Origin: Liolophura sinensis
Taxonomy: Eukaryota > Mollusca > Polyplacophora > Chitonida > Chitonidae
Assembly: GCF_032854445.1 (NCBI RefSeq)
Contig: NC_088298.1
Location: forward strand, 9,971,504-10,035,503
DNA length: 64,000 nt
Reading direction: 5' to 3'
The notes under the pieces were generated by a model. The model worked only from the letters and a program-made list of their open reading frames with translations, searched no databases and had not been told where the DNA came from. This document shows, piece by piece, positions 44,348 to 57,683 of the stretch (positions are counted from its first letter, which is position 1; each line of letters opens with the position of its first letter). Position numbers and translations under genes: made by a program.

Positions 44348-46182
44348 TTAAGCATCACATCCAACACACTCGGGAGCACTGCTCCCATCTAAGATGAAAT
44401 TGTGTGTCAGATGAGAATGCCCAATACGACACCTCGTTAAAACTACTTGGTCTCTACGAGACTTTTCGCTAGTATAATTATTATACCCAATGACAGGATG
44501 AATGGCATGCAGTTTATTGTAAATCGGCCGATCCCATTCACCCTGCCAAAGGCGACGAATATATTTAAGAATATTAGACTTAAAATCATTGTATGGTATT
44601 TTAATTGTTGACAAAGGATTAGTAAGGGCAGCTTTAGCCTCCCTGTCTACGACTGTGTTTCCATGGATACCAGTGTGACTTGGTATCCAGCAGAATATAT
44701 CTTTACCTCTTTTAATTTGTTTTCTATGTATAGGTAATATTTCGAGAACCAACGGATTTTTAAATTTATTATTCCTAATTGCCAAAAGGCAAGAAAGCAA
44801 GTCGCTGCATATCACTGCCCTCTGGGCATGCCCAGAAGAAACATATGATAAGGCTAAAAATATAGCCCTCCCCACTGCAGAAAAGATTGACGAAGAGGAT
44901 GGAAGGCGAAGAGAAGCAAGTCGCTGCTCTAAGACAGCTACAGCTGCAACTCTGTCCCCATCTTTTGACACATCAGTATATATAAATTTGTAATTCGAAT
45001 ACTTAGCTTTAATTTCAGCAAAACCTTGCTGAATTATAAGAGGATTTGTATTTGATTTATTATATTTACGTAGATCAAATATCAATTGAGATTGTGGGCG
45101 AAGCCACGGAAGGAACTCCGGAAAAGAAACTGGGGCTATGTCCCCAAGTTTACTGTTAACTTCCACAATATGGTCCCTAACACGAACACCGAACGAAGGA
45201 TCTTGTTAGGACGTATAGTATATTTGTCTACATCTAATGGATTGAAAACACAATTGTAGGCAGGGTTTGTTGGATGAGCTTTAAGCTTTGTAGCATGTTG
45301 AGCGCTCAGTTTTATACGCCTGTGATGTAAAGGAGGCTCGCTAGTCTATACGTATAATCTCTCTGCTGGGGAGGTTCTCAGACTGGTGATGGACAGGATC
45401 AAAATAATTGAGCTTTGATTTCGTAGCGGAATCATAAATGATGGATCCACAGTTCAGTTTTGTCCTCAACAGAGAAAATTAAGTAAAATGGATTGGTCAG
45501 CACCCCAATCGGTGCTAGACACGAGCTTAATTATATCGAGAGCCTTTGTTGAGGGGACCCAACCCGTACTTTAAACTACGACGAGATAAAAAGTGAGATA
45601 TAAATAAAGGTAAACATCCTTTAATTCCCATATGTGAAAGGTCTTCCAAAAAACCATATTTCCATGTGGTGTCGTAGGCCTTTTCAAGGTAGAAAAATAT
45701 CAACACCACATGTTCGTTATTAATGAAACCATTTCGAATAAAAGTTTCAAATCGAACAAGGTGATGTTTAGGTAAATAGACCTTGACGAAAACCACACTG
45801 AATATTAGATAAAAGCTTGTCGGCTATGGGACGGTAATTATTTGGATCGGTATGATCCTTACCCGGTTTAGGCACCGGGATAATACACGCCTCCCTCCAT
45901 GATTACGGGAAATTACCAGTCGTCCAAACCACTCAATCAAAAACGGCTGATTATAATCTTCCACATCATTAGAAGAAAAGGGCAATTTTATTTTCTCCTT
46001 TTTTTTTTAATAACCTGAAACTCAGCAGTGTAATTCTCTGCAGAAGATTTCTGAGATATCCTTTCAGCTAGTTTATTGGGTATATCAGACGGAGATGTTA
46101 ATAAGGTGTCACCACTTCTTAAATGCTGAACTTTGGCTTTATTATTTTTGCCCTTAACTCTCTGAACCATATTAAGGACCTG
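44348..46182 (-). pseudogene. Older LINE ORF2, RT and RNase H part
   Basis: RNase H is readable at 45166-44348 (KFIYTDVSKDGDRVAAVAVL, CWIPSHTGIHGNTVVDREAK). RT pieces lie at 45796-45527 (HHLVRFETFIRNGFINNEHV, FYLEKAYDTTWKYGFLEDL), and the linker at 46170-45988. Frameshifts separate them, and the YVDD palm block is lost in a deletion near 45480-45520. Confidence 0.75.
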
Positions 46183-46445
46183 GGCCCGTATTCATAAAGA
46201 TTCTTAAGATTTAACTAAGAATTTATACTTAAGTATAGAAGTTACTCTTCGCTAAGAAAATATTTAAGAATGCATTCATAAAATTTCTTAACACGATTCT
46301 TAGAGAAGAAAATACTTAAAAGATAAGTTTTTCTCAAACGCGTGTCCCGTAGCAACGAGAGAGGTCTCTAATAATAAAGATAATTTTGGTACATGTTAAT
46401 GTCACGTGAGCAGCAGACGACATTTCGATGTAAACACAATCTGAC

Positions 46446-48787
46446 ATGGAGAAAAAAAGGAAAAGAAAGCCGAACTGGTGAAACGACGAGTGTTTGAGCC
46501 TCGCCAATTACATGGCACAATACAAGGACATACTGAGGGGCAAGCTGGGTCCAGGATTGACCTCAGAAAAGAAAAAAAACTACATGGAAGTTGGTGACGG
46601 ACAGGTTGAATGCCTCGTTCACAGCCGTCAAGCGGTCAGAAGAAGAAGTGGAGAAAAAGTGGCACAATATTTTCTCCCAAACCAAATCGGAAATCTCGGC
46701 CTACAAGAAAGCGCAGTGTGCGACGGGTATGTAAACTTAAATTATTTTATGTAAAATATTTAATTGGAATAGTGTAACGGTATTTTATAATTATAAGATT
46801 AGACCAAGTCTCACTAAACTTTAGTTTTGGGAGTTATTTTCTGAATAATCAACCGTCGAAACTGCCTTTGAAAACTAATCCAATTCAACCGTTTGTACCC
46901 GGAATTCGAGAGCTGTCGGCTCGATTATCTCTCATAAATGCAGCTAAACATTGACTAGGATTTAAACATTGTACTAAAACAAAAATGGCACAGAGTATAA
47001 TTAAAACCATAGTTCTTATTTGAAGTTGAGGGTATATGGAGTGTAGTGCACTGGAAAAAATAATATTGCAATGATCAAAGTGAAAGACACATTAAATTAG
47101 GATGATGAACTTGGCCTTTATTGACTAGATTTTTGTAAAGTGAGTGAAAGCAGTTCATTTATTAAGCTTAAGAATATTTATGTACGAGGAAAACTGATTT
47201 ATTTAAATTAAAATGCAAATGTAGGTACTTCTCCAAACTGTGGAGACTAGATGTAAAATTATCAATGAGCCAGATATCATTTTTATACCAAGCAATACCA
47301 CAGACAAAGACTCATTCAAATAGACCTATATTTCGATTCATGTCATAAATGAAATTTTAGAATATGTGAGGATTAATCTAATAACCAAGACGTCGTTAAG
47401 TATGGCATAAAACAAATCATGGGCTGCCGTGGCTCAGTTGATTAGTGCGCTATGAACTGGGCGCCTCTCACCAATGCGGTCGCCGTGAGTTCAAGTCCAG
47501 CTCATGCTGGCTTCCTCTCCGGTCGTACGTGGGAAGGTCGGCAGAAACCTGTGGATGGTCTTGGGTTTCTCCCGGGCTCTGCCCGGTTTCCTCCCACCAT
47601 AATGCTGGTCACCGTCGTATAAGTGAAATATTCTTGAGTGAGCGTAAAACACCAATCAAATAAATAAAATAAATCAAAACAAATCACTTTCTGTGTATTA
47701 CATAAACAGTGATTTATGCATTATATTCACCTAGCAAACAGACCATTTAACCTGCCCCAAGACTTGCACACTTTTTATGTTCTCATGTGTTCAGGTTTCA
47801 AACTTTAACCCAGAGACCATCTGTGCCCCATTGGCCTACTTGTATTATTTTTTTTCATTTCTAAACAACTCAATGTCAACTTTCACTGAATTGAAAGTTC
47901 AAAGGATTTTTCATATTAATTTTTTTTTTGCAAGTTGACTGGTAGTACATAATTGTTACTTTGAAACATAATCTTTATTTATAACAAAACCTATTGTCAA
48001 AATCATTGATTGCATCATCAGCTGTAAGTCTAAAATGATTTGAGATCAAATACAATGAAAGATCTTATTATTTGGGCATATACTATTTTATTTTACAGGT
48101 GGAGGACCATCACTAAAGCCATTAAGTGCTATAGCTGAGGTGGTAATGTCCATTCTAGGGAGAACAATGTTTGTCTTGGGGAGTTGGTGATGGCATAGAT
48201 TCCACCTTAATTCAACTTAATGAATTTCAGTAAGTAATTTTTCTCAAAATACAGTGTGCAATGATAGATTAAAATGAATGAGTAAATTTGGTATTTATCA
48301 CAGTGCTTCAGATATATGTTGTGTTAAGCAAGTTTAAAAAGTTACTAAATCCAATTTTGGTTTTTTCAAAATAATTACTATGTTTTATTCAACTTGAGTT
48401 GTATCTGTTGTTTAAAAGTCCCACCAACTTAAGTTTCTTTAAGGGGTCAGTTATAGTTGTATAACTGTATTATTGATATAGTAATGTATGTTTTGTATAG
48501 AAAAATGTGTATGTCTACATTTCAGCACAACTGACATGCCATACTTTCCACCAGCACCTTTGCCCATCACATATTTGGATGCTCGTCCTAGTGCCAGTCA
48601 GGCAGTGGACATCACCCACCTACAGGCTCTAGTGGAGGTACCTTCACCTGGCGCACCAGTGGTTCAGCATGAAACACTTCCAAACCCAAGCAAGGCCGAG
48701 ATTATTCAGGACCTTAAGATCAAAAAACTCAAACTTCAAATTCAGTATTATGAAATGAAATTGCAAGAAAGAAATCAAGAAGAATAA
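46446..48787 (+). pseudogene. Harbinger Myb/SANT-like protein, broken
   Basis: Exon 1 starts at the ATG near 46446 (MEKKRKRKPNW), is followed by an in-frame TGA, then NDECLSLAN, QYKDILRGKLGPGLTSEKKK, and after a frame change KRSEEEVEKKWHNIFSQTKS. It ends at GACGG|GTATGT near 46727. Exon 2 starts after TTTACAG near 48100 (GGPSLKPLSAIAEVVMSILG, one frame change, GVGDGIDSTLIQLNEFQ). Exon 3 starts after TTTCAG near 48526 (TTDMPYFPPAPLPITYLDA) and ends with a Lys/Glu-rich coiled-coil-like tail at 48787. In active Harbingers this protein binds DNA and helps import the transposase. Confidence 0.75.
47420..47675 (+). mobile_element. tRNA-derived SINE with 11-bp target duplication
   Basis: The head has an A-box-like TGGCTCAGTTGATTAGTG and a B-box-like GAGTTCAAGTCC. 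The body includes GTACGTGGGAAGGTCGGCAG and CCCGGTTTCCTCCCACCA, and the tail TTCTTGAGTGAGCGTAAAAC with AAATAAAATAAA. AAAACAAATCA flanks it exactly (47409-47419 and 47676-47686). It resembles molluscan SINE families such as RUDI or Nin-DC types; the exact family is not settled here. Confidence 0.88.
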
Positions 48788-49983
48788 ATTGACTGAAAAT
48801 ATTGTGCCACTTTTATTGCATATCTCCCTCAGATCCTTGATGTTTGTGATAAAGGCATTTAGCATGTCTGTCACTACTTCCATGTAATATTTTTCTTTTC
48901 CAACTTGCCCATCAAAATGTACTTGTATTCAGCCATGTATGTCTGGTGAGTCTCTTTCACTTCAGGTTTGTTCAGTTTGGCTTTCTCTTCTGTATTATAT
49001 TAGTTTAACGTGCAATAAAGGGTGTATTAATTTACCATGGGCTTATGGAATAAATTTATTTTTCCTGTCAGGTACTAATGAATGCCGATAGGAAGCAACA
49101 CAGCTCCTGAAATATTGGCCCTCTGTATGCAAACAAATATGTATTTGAATAATTGTAATATCAGATATTATTAGCATTTTTGAAGTATAATTGTACAGCT
49201 AAAATACCCCAGGGGAAAATCAGCTGAGTCTTAGCCTTAATCTGTCTTGTCAAGATCATAGTGCTTCAGCTTTGAGGATGTGAGTGTAAACCTGGATTCT
49301 GCCATTTTCTTGCAGATAATGTCTGACAAAAGTCAGTCAGTAACTTGTCACTTAGCTTTGGTGTCCTTGGATTACAACACTTGCAATCTTAACACTTGCA
49401 ATCGTAACATAAGGACAGTACAATTTAGACCTGATATTAAAATGACTAAGAAAGAAATGGTGATATGCAATACAGTTTCAGGTAATTGATGTACTGACTG
49501 TGGAACCGTCAGTACGTACTGAAAATGCAGGAAGTATTGTCATCTAGTATTGACCAAGCTCGGGCAATTAACATTAACTGAACAAGTGATGTGATCCAGT
49601 GTTGCTTGCCCTGGATATAAACTGGCTGCCATTACGTGGCTGGGATATCGTGAAGCAGTATGCAAGGCAAGTAGTGGAATCAAACTCAAGCATATTCCAT
49701 TGCTCATATTTAGTAAACGTAAGTTTTTTTCTTTTAGTAAAGTATCAACTATTGTGTTTGTTTATTTGCAGAAAAAAAAAGAGAGAGCACTTACATATTC
49801 ATTTGACTGGATGTGTAAGGGAATAACAGTTTAATATATCACTAGTATGATAATGGGATAGGTGGGCAAACAAAAACAGAGGCTTATTTTGAACACAATG
49901 TGTTTTCACAAAGAACATACAGCATGAGATTGAGTGAAAGAGGGAGAAGTCACAGTCAACAGGCCGATCAGTCAATAATAAAT

Positions 49984-51397
49984 TCAAAAATGAGTTTTGT
50001 CAAATTGCTGTCTGTATCGAACGCCTTCAACATTGGCATCTGGAGCAATGACACCATCCCCTTGTTGATCACCTCCATTATTTTCATCCTCCTCTTCATT
50101 ACCTGGAAGAGGAATTTGTCTCAATTTGCAGATATTGTGCAGAACAGCGCATGCCAAAATTATTTGGCAGGCTTTGTCTGGTGACATCCTTATTTCTCCA
50201 TGCAATACATGAAATCTTCTCTTCAACTGGCCTATATCCCTTTCAACTACACTACGTGTCCGTTTGTGGGACCTAAAATGTAACAAAATGAACAAATCAT
50301 TTTATCCAGAGTTTAAAAAAAAAAACCTGCCAAAAAAATGACTTTCCACTAATGAGATTCGATCTCAGAATATCAGGATTATGAGAAGGTCCAACTTAAC
50401 CACCATACCAGTTATCCCCCCTGTTGTGAGGAAGGATTTATGCCTTCATCAAATTTTTGCGATGAACTCTTATAATGTTTACATTTCAGTAATTATGCAT
50501 CTTTATAAAAACTCAAGTGTTTGAAATGAGGATATATTTTTTTTCAAAAAAAGAAAAATTCCCGTCAATTACCGAATACAGAAAAGTATGCGCCGCCAAT
50601 GAATATCACTGGAAACTACTCAATGTTCGCGATACAAAGCTCAGTTAGGTGATATTTTAATACCTGTTGTAATTTGTTTGAGGGCCAGGTTGTGGCCTGA
50701 GGAAAGGGGTAAGAAGCCAGCGTTTAGATGGGTACCCGCTATCTCCGATCAGATGAGTGTGGATGGGTGCGTGGTGGTTTTCAAAAAGCTGTCTCAGTCC
50801 ACTTTCAGCCAGAATTCGAGCGTCATGTGTTGACCCTGGCCATTTTGCGACAATGTCGAGAATGTTGTACTTCGCATCCACAACAATTTGAACGTTAATA
50901 CTGTGGTAATGGTGCCGATTAACAAATTCATTTTCAAATGTGCTAGGAGCGGTGATTTGTACGTGTGTCCCATCAATAGCCCCAACAATGCCTGGGAACT
51001 GGGCAGCAGCGTAGAACTCTTCCTGTTTTTCACGGATTTCGCGAGCTGTCAGTGGAAAACGAATGAACTGAACAATTAGCCGGTTTGAAGATAGACTTCT
51101 TACAGTAGCTGTGATAGCCCTAGATACAGTCGGCTGTGAAACTCCCATGTCATCACCATTGCATAGCTGCATTTTCCCAGTTGCCAAAAAACGAAGAGTA
51201 ATCAACACTTTCTGCATTGGAGTAAGTGCACAGTTTCTATTCGATCCACTTACAATGTCATCCCTAACTAGTGATTCGATATACCGAATCCCTGCAGCAT
51301 CCAGACGAAACCTTTCTAAGAGCTCCTTATCATTATATTCGTTCAAACAATCTCTTCTTTCCTTAAAGTGGCGTCGATTTGGTTGAGCGGCCGCCAT
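49984..51397 (-). CDS. Harbinger transposase (HARBI1-like), two exons
   Basis: Exon 1 (51397-50664) and exon 2 (50272-49984) join at AACAG|GTATTA and ATTTTAG|GTCCCA in frame, giving about 340 residues, the usual length. An HTH region ([31 protein letters not shown]) precedes the DDE_4 core: [31 protein letters not shown] and, after the intron, [18 protein letters not shown] with the catalytic Glu. The catalytic set is complete, and no stop or frameshift is visible. It would cut the element at its terminal repeats. The partner Myb gene in this copy is broken. Confidence 0.88.
50341..50420 (-). tRNA. tRNA-like relic
   Basis: The complement starts GGGGGATAACTGGTATGG, has an A-box-like TGGTATGGTGGTTAAGTTGG, an anticodon-loop-like TTCTCATAATCC and a T-arm-like CTGAGATCGAATCTCA. 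The acceptor ends do not pair, so it is a tRNA pseudogene or the head of a SINE. Confidence 0.35.
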
Positions 51398-51581
51398 GTT
51401 GTTGTTGTTTAAGAAATACTTAAGAATTTAAGAGAAAGATAAAAGTGGTCATGGGCACACTTAGAATTTAAGAATTTCTTAACACTTAAGTATTTTTTAG
51501 CTATTTAAGAATTTTTTAGTGGGTTTAAAAAATTTTTTAACGTTAAGAAATGGTTAAGAATCTTTATGAATACGGGCCCTG

Positions 51582-52382
51582 ACGCATAGTTGTTTTTGAC
51601 GTAATGCCCGAAACTAAGTTCCACCAACAAGATCGTCTCTTGGACTTGAGTAATCGACGAGCCTTAGCTCTAAATGCACGAACCTGGTTTAAATTATTAT
51701 GAGTAGGACAATGATGAAATCTGCGTTCAGCCTTTTTGCGGTCCTTAATGGCTTTACGACAGTCATTGTCGTACCAGGGTTTACTTTTGGATTTTGGATT
51801 TGTCGAGCTTTTAGGGATAGTTCTATCGGCAGCTCGTAAATACCAGCTCATTTTAAAACAGGATCATCTGCTGCATTGAGGGTATCTGGAGAGATATCAG
51901 CCTCACAGAACATCTCAAATGCGACCCAGTTTGATTGATCGAATTTCCACCTAGCTACACGCTCTAAAGAATTAGAAGTGATAAGCTCTATGATTATAGG
52001 AAAATGGTCACGACCAAGATCGTCATGCACCTTCCAAGAAAAATCCGGGAGAAGTGATGGATCTGCGATAGTGAGATCGATAGCAGATACCCGGATGTAA
52101 ATAGATATTAGATCCATCATTGAAATAACAGTTCCTTTTTCGATATGAAGTCTTCTACTATCTTTCCCTTATTATTTGTGTTTGCCCCAAAGGGGGTTGT
52201 GGGAATTAAAATCCCCCATTATTATAAACGGTTTTGGCAATTGTTCTTTTAAATTATGTAACTGGAAAGCTGAGAAAGAAATGTTAGGAGGAATATACAC
52301 TGAACATAATGTGATTGTTTCAGACAATGAAACACGGACGGCCACAGCCTGGAGGTTTGCATCCAGAGCTACAGGGCTGTGA
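51582..52382 (-). pseudogene. Older LINE ORF2, endonuclease and linker part
   Basis: The minus frames give FIIMGDFNSHNPLWG (near 52215), the APE endonuclease GDFN motif, then DFSWKVHDDLGRDHFPIIIE (near 52010) and KSKPWYDNDCRKAIKDRKKA (near 51750). The segment ends at the Harbinger insertion on one side and the younger LINE insertion on the other. Confidence 0.8.
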
Positions 52383-52642
52383 ATGAATGAATGAATGATT
52401 ATGGCTTTACGCCACATTGGCAATATTTCAGCCATATCGTGTCAAGAACATGTTTAAAACGAAGAATCAGTATATGATTTTCAAGACTGAAGTATGAACA
52501 TACAAAACAAATGAAAAATGACAGACATGTTTAAAACTAGGTAAAACAATCAAAGCTCTTTAAAAACTTGAAAACCACACAGCTTTTGAAATTTTAATAT
52601 GTATATATGAACTAGAAATATCTATGTGAAATAAAAATGAAA

Positions 52643-55600
52643 TTATATGTTATGATATAATCCAATATGTTTTAAGTAATTAATGACAGTATCGCCAGCG
52701 ACACTGTCAAATAAATCAAATATAGAGCTGACTGTGTAGAATCTTTGCCTAATATGAGCAAAGTCCACACAGTCAACGATAATATGTTTCATGCCGTACT
52801 GGGCATTACAACCAACACACTCAGGAGCACTGCTCACATCTAACGTAAAATTGTGTGTTAGACGAGAATGCACAATACGGCACCTTGTTAGAACTACTTG
52901 GTCCCTACGAGACCTATTAAGAGTATAAGAATTATTGCCAGTGACAGGATGAATAGCATGCAGTTTGTTGTGGATCTGCAAATCCCATTCACCCTGCCAA
53001 AGGCGACGAATATATTTAAGAATATGAGATCTAAAATCAGTGTAACAAATTTTCATTTTCCATATGGGTTTATTAAGGGCAGCTTTCGCCTCCCTGTCCA
53101 CGACTGTGTCTCCATGGATACCAATGTGACTTGGTATCCAACAGAATACAATATCTTTACCTCTTTTAGTTAGATTTTTATGTACGGCTAATATCTCAAG
53201 GATGGAAGGATTTTTAAATTTATTATTCTGAATTGCCAAAAGGCAAGAGAGCGAGTCCGTGCAGATCACAGCCCTCTGGGCATGCCCAGCAGAAACATAT
53301 GACAAAGCCAGAAGTATAGCTCTGGCCTCTGCAGAAAAGATTGAAGATGAGGATGGAAGACAAAGAGAAGTGACCCGCTGTTCTAAGACAGCCGCAGCTG
53401 CAACCTTCTCCCCATCCTTCGACCCATCAGTATATATAAATTTATAATCTGGATAATTAGCCTTTATCTCAGAAAAAACTTTGCTGAATTATTAGAGGAT
53501 TCGTATTTCTTTTGTTATGTTTACGTAGATCAAATATCAATATAGGTTGTGGGAGAAGCCAGGGAGGAGACTCCGGAAAAGAAACCGGAGCTATATTCTC
53601 AAGCTCGATGCCAGCTCCCACAACATGGTCCCGAACGCGAAGACCGAACGAAGGGATCTTATTAGGACATTTGTTATATTTGTCTACATATAACGGATTG
53701 AAAACACAGTCATAGGCAGGGTTTGTTGGGTGTGCTTTAAGCTTTGTAGTATATTGAAGGCATAGTTTTATACGCCTGAGATGTAAAGAAGGCTCATTAG
53801 CTTCGACGTATAAACTTTCTACTGGTGAAGTTCTAAATGCACCAAGGCTGAGCCTCAAACCTTGGTGATGGACGGGATCTAACATTTTAAGATAGGATTT
53901 CCTTGCAGAACCATAAATGATGGACCCATAGTCCAATTTAGACCTCACCAGAGAACGATATAAATTAAGTAAAACTGATCGGTCAGCACCCCAATCGGTA
54001 CTAGACACGACCTTAATTATATCGAGAGCCTTTGTACATTTAGCTTTAGGCATTTTTATATGAGGTATAAAGGATAATTTTTTTATCAAATATAACCCCT
54101 AAAAATTTATTTTCCCCAACAATCTTCACTGGTTCTCCACAAAATTTAAGCTCAGGGTCTAGATGAAGTTTCCGTTTATTACAGAAATGCATACCGACGG
54201 TTTTAGATGTAGAAAATCTAAAACCGTTGGCAACTGCCCATTTCTCAATCTTGTTGAGACAAAGCTGCAGTTGCCGCTCGATGTTATTCATATTTTTAGC
54301 ACAGTAGCATATGAGGAAATCATCTACGTATAAAGAACCCTCAGTGCCAGATGTCAACGTTTTTAGCTAAGCTATTAATTTTTATGCTGAACAGTGTTGG
54401 CGAAAGAATACTGCCCTGGGGAACACCCATCTCCTGCTCATGCGAATCAGAAAGAGTGGACCCAACCCGTACCTTAAACTGACGATCGGATAAAAATTGT
54501 GATATAAATATAGGTAATCGACCTTTAAGACCCATATCCGTGAGGTCTTTTAAAATACCATATTTCCATGTGGTGTCGTAGGCCTTTTCAAGGTCAAAAA
54601 ATATCGACACCACATGTTCATTATTAATCAAACCGTCACGAATAAAAGTTTCGAAACGGACAAGGTGATCTAAAGTAGATCGACCTTGACGAAAACCACA
54701 TTGTATATTAGATAGTAACTTGTTGGTTTCAAGAAACCAAACAAGCCTATCATTTATCATCCGTTCCATAGTCTTACAGACGCAGCTGGTAAGAGCTATG
54801 GGACGGTAATTATTTGGATCAGTATGATCCTTACCCGGTTTAGGGACTGGGATAATACACACCTCCCTCCAAGTCGGCCTCCAAGTCCAAGTCAGTTTGC
54901 CAAATGTCATTAAGCAAATCTAAGAGAGTCTCAAGTGGCTCAGATGGTAAATGATTCAGAAGCTTATAATATATATTATCAGGGCCACACGCAGTATCGT
55001 GTGCCTTTTTAAGAGAAGTTTAAAGTTCCTCAATTGAAAAACGACGGTTATAATCTTCTAAATTCTTAGAGGAAAAAGGCAATTTAATTTTCTCCTTATG
55101 TTTTTTAATACGTTGAAACTCAGAAGTGTAATTCTCAGAAGAAGATTTCTGAGATATTGTTTCAGCTAGTTTATTCGCTATTTCAGATGGCGATGTTAAT
55201 AGGGTATCGCCATCTTTTAAATGCTGAATTTTGGCTTTGTTGTTTTTGCCCTTAAGCTTCTGAACCATGTTCCAGACCTTACGCATGGGTGTTTTTGACG
55301 TAATGCCCGAAACAAAGTTCCGCCAACAAGATCGTCTCTTGGACTTGAGTAATCGACGAGCCTTAGCTCTAAAAATACGAACCTGGTTTAAGTTATTATC
55401 AGTAGGACATATATTAAAATTTCGCTCGGCCTTTTTGCGGTCCTTAATGGCTTTGCGACAGTCCTGATCATACCAGGGTTTACTTTTGGATTTGGGATTT
55501 GTCGAGGTCTTAGGGATAGTTCTGTCAGCCGCTTGTAAAACAAGCTCATTAAATATTAATATAGGATCATCTGCTACACTGAGAGCTTCTGAGGTGATAT

Positions 55601-56415
55601 CAGCCTCACAGAACATCTCAAATGCGATCCAATCTGCTTTATCGAATTTCCACTTAGTTACACGTTCTAAAGAATTAGAAGTGATATGCTCTAGGATTAT
55701 AGGAAAATGGTCACTACCACAAAGATCGTCATGCACCTTCCAAGAAAAATCAAGAAGAAGTGATGGATCTGCGATAGTGAGATCGTTAGCAGAATAAGTG
55801 CCATTACCCGGATGTAAATAGGTATTAGAACCATCATTGAAATAACACAGTTCCTCCTTCGATAAGAAGTCTTCGACTATCTTGCCCATAATATTATTTA
55901 TGGTATTACTGCCCCATAGGGGATTATGGGAATTAAAATCACCCAGTATTGTAAACGGTTTTGGCAATTGTTCTATTAGATTATGTAACTGTAAGGCTGA
56001 CAAAGAAGTGTTAGGAACATAATGTGATTGTTTCAGACAATGAAATACGCACGGCCACAGCCTGAAGCTCTGTATGCAGAGCAACAGGGCTGTGTATAAT
56101 ATTGTTATTTATGAAGATCGAAGAGCCGCCTGCAGCTCGCTCTTCTTCATTTGAGTAAGTGCTGTATAATGAATAATTTTTAAGAGAAAATTTACCTTTG
56201 TCAGATGTCTTCAGATGAGTTTCCTGAAGACAAAGGGCAATAGGATTTAATGACTGAACAAGTTGTGTTATCTCAATAAAATTTACCTCAAGGCTTCGAC
56301 AATTCCACTGTATAATTTTGTCTAAAGAAGACATTATGGAGGGAGGCGTATGGGGGATTTGTCTTTGTGTTTGGACCGCGGACGACCCTTCCGTGGAGAT
56401 CGGCTGGAAGATCAC
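52643..56415 (-). pseudogene. LINE ORF2: endonuclease, RT, RNase H (frameshifted)
   Basis: From the 5' end: APE endonuclease (IIQWNCRSLEVNFIEI, QETHLKTSD, GDFNSHNPLWG, GSDHFPII; 56415-55700), linker (KSKPWYDQDCRKAIKDRKKA), RT (IPVPKPGKDHTDPNNYRPIA, FFDLEKAYDTTWKYG, GVPQGSILSPTLFSI, YVDDFLI; 54910-54046), thumb, then RNase H (FSAEARAILLALSYVSAGHA, CWIPSHIGIHGDTVVDREAK; to 52643). Breaks: a deletion near 56035, a TAA at 55020-55022, and frame changes near 54900, 54350, 54070 and 53485. The catalytic motifs are kept, so decay is recent. Confidence 0.85.
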
Positions 56416-56647
56416 CCTGGTGCGGGTGATGTATCCATCACATCCGCATCTGATGTTGAAGGAGCAACGTCCTCCAACGATCCAAACCTATTAAAAGTTT
56501 GGACAGGGTCCCTAGTGGCCTTAGAGGGACGTTCCGTGGGACCAGTAGGTTTATGATTTTCATTATGAGATTGATTTTCAGATTTACTTTTGGCAGCTTT
56601 GTTTTTGGTTTGATTAGGTTCAGGTCTATCAGTTTGTTGTGTGTTAT

Positions 56648-57683
56648 TTACTGGGGTTTTTGATTTACTGTATTGGTCTGGGTTGAACAGGAATAACGGG
56701 CAGGTTGAGCAGAAGGCTGTAAGACTATAGAACTAGGTTTGTCGTTTCCAATGGGCCAAGTCAGTGAAGTTTGAGTAGCAACAGATGCTACCCGCTTGAC
56801 CACATTGGCAAACGAAGGCTGCGGGAAATTATTAGAAAGGGATGCCAATTTGTGGGCCTCCTGATAAGAGATATTGTTGGTTTTGTTTTTAAATGTATTA
56901 TTTGTTTTTCCTTAAGGAAAAGCGGACAGTCTCTAGAGGAGGCCATGTGATCTCCACTGCAATTGCAGCACTTTGCTGTGCTGCTACAGTCGAAACCATC
57001 ATGACCTTCGCTGTCGCATCTGAAACAAACAAGTTTATTTTTGCATTGGCCCTTGCTGTGGCCAAAATTCTGGCAAGTAAAACACCGTGTAGGGTTAGGG
57101 ATATATAAATCGACATTAACCCTATGCGGGCCAATGTAGATATAGGATGGTAGAGACGTACTGTTGAAGGTCAAAAGGTATGTATTTAATTTGATGATGT
57201 TGCCAGCTTTTTTTGTTGTGAAACGCTTCACTCTGGCAACACCCTGTGCCTTCAACTCAGAACAAATTTCTTCTTCGGATAAATCAATGATATCACCATC
57301 CGTATCACGTATTTTTCCCTGACAGCTGTTCAGGGAATTGTGAGGGGATGTATAAACAGATATATCAGAGATAACAAATTTTTGGATTGTTGTTTCCGGA
57401 AACATTCGATGAGAATGTCCCCGGGTCGTAGTTTTTTCACAGTTTTTAAAGTGGCAGCTGCGCCTTCTAAAGCCCTTTTTAGAAGAAAAGGATGAATTTT
57501 TGAGGTCGGCTTCTGTTCACTCCTAGTGGAGAGAACGATAAAAGCCGGCCAATTGTCCTGTCTATTATCAAGCGAATCAGATAAAACTTCCAACTTCCTC
57601 TTTTTATCAGCACCTGAAATGGGCTGGGAGGAAGTTCGGATAGATATATTTGAACCATTAGAAGAGTTGTTTATGGAACTCAT
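56648..57683 (-). pseudogene. LINE ORF1: RNA-binding protein with three zinc knuckles
   Basis: The start ATG at 57683 opens a Ser/Asn-rich start and a conserved block (KIHPFLLKRALEGAAATLKT). After a frame change near 57390 comes an RRM-like part (GVARVKRFTTKKAGNIIKLN, PSYIYIGPHRVNVDLY). Three CCHC knuckles follow: CFTCQNFGHSKGQC, CFRCDSEGHDGFDC and CCNCSGDHMASSRDC. A second frame change near 56870 leads to VATQTSLTWPIGN and the stop at 56648. It would coat LINE RNA. Confidence 0.82.

Larger units (their letters stand above)
46183..51578. mobile_element. Harbinger transposon inserted in the older LINE
   Basis: Inverted repeats GGCCCGTATTCATAAAGATT and further CTTAA-rich bases start at 46183 and end at 51578. 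CTG flanks both ends (46180-46182 and 51579-51581), a 3-bp duplication as expected for PIF/Harbinger. The LINE reading on either side joins without loss. The element encodes the usual pair: a DDE transposase (minus) and a Myb-like protein (plus). A SINE lies inside its first large intron. Confidence 0.92.
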
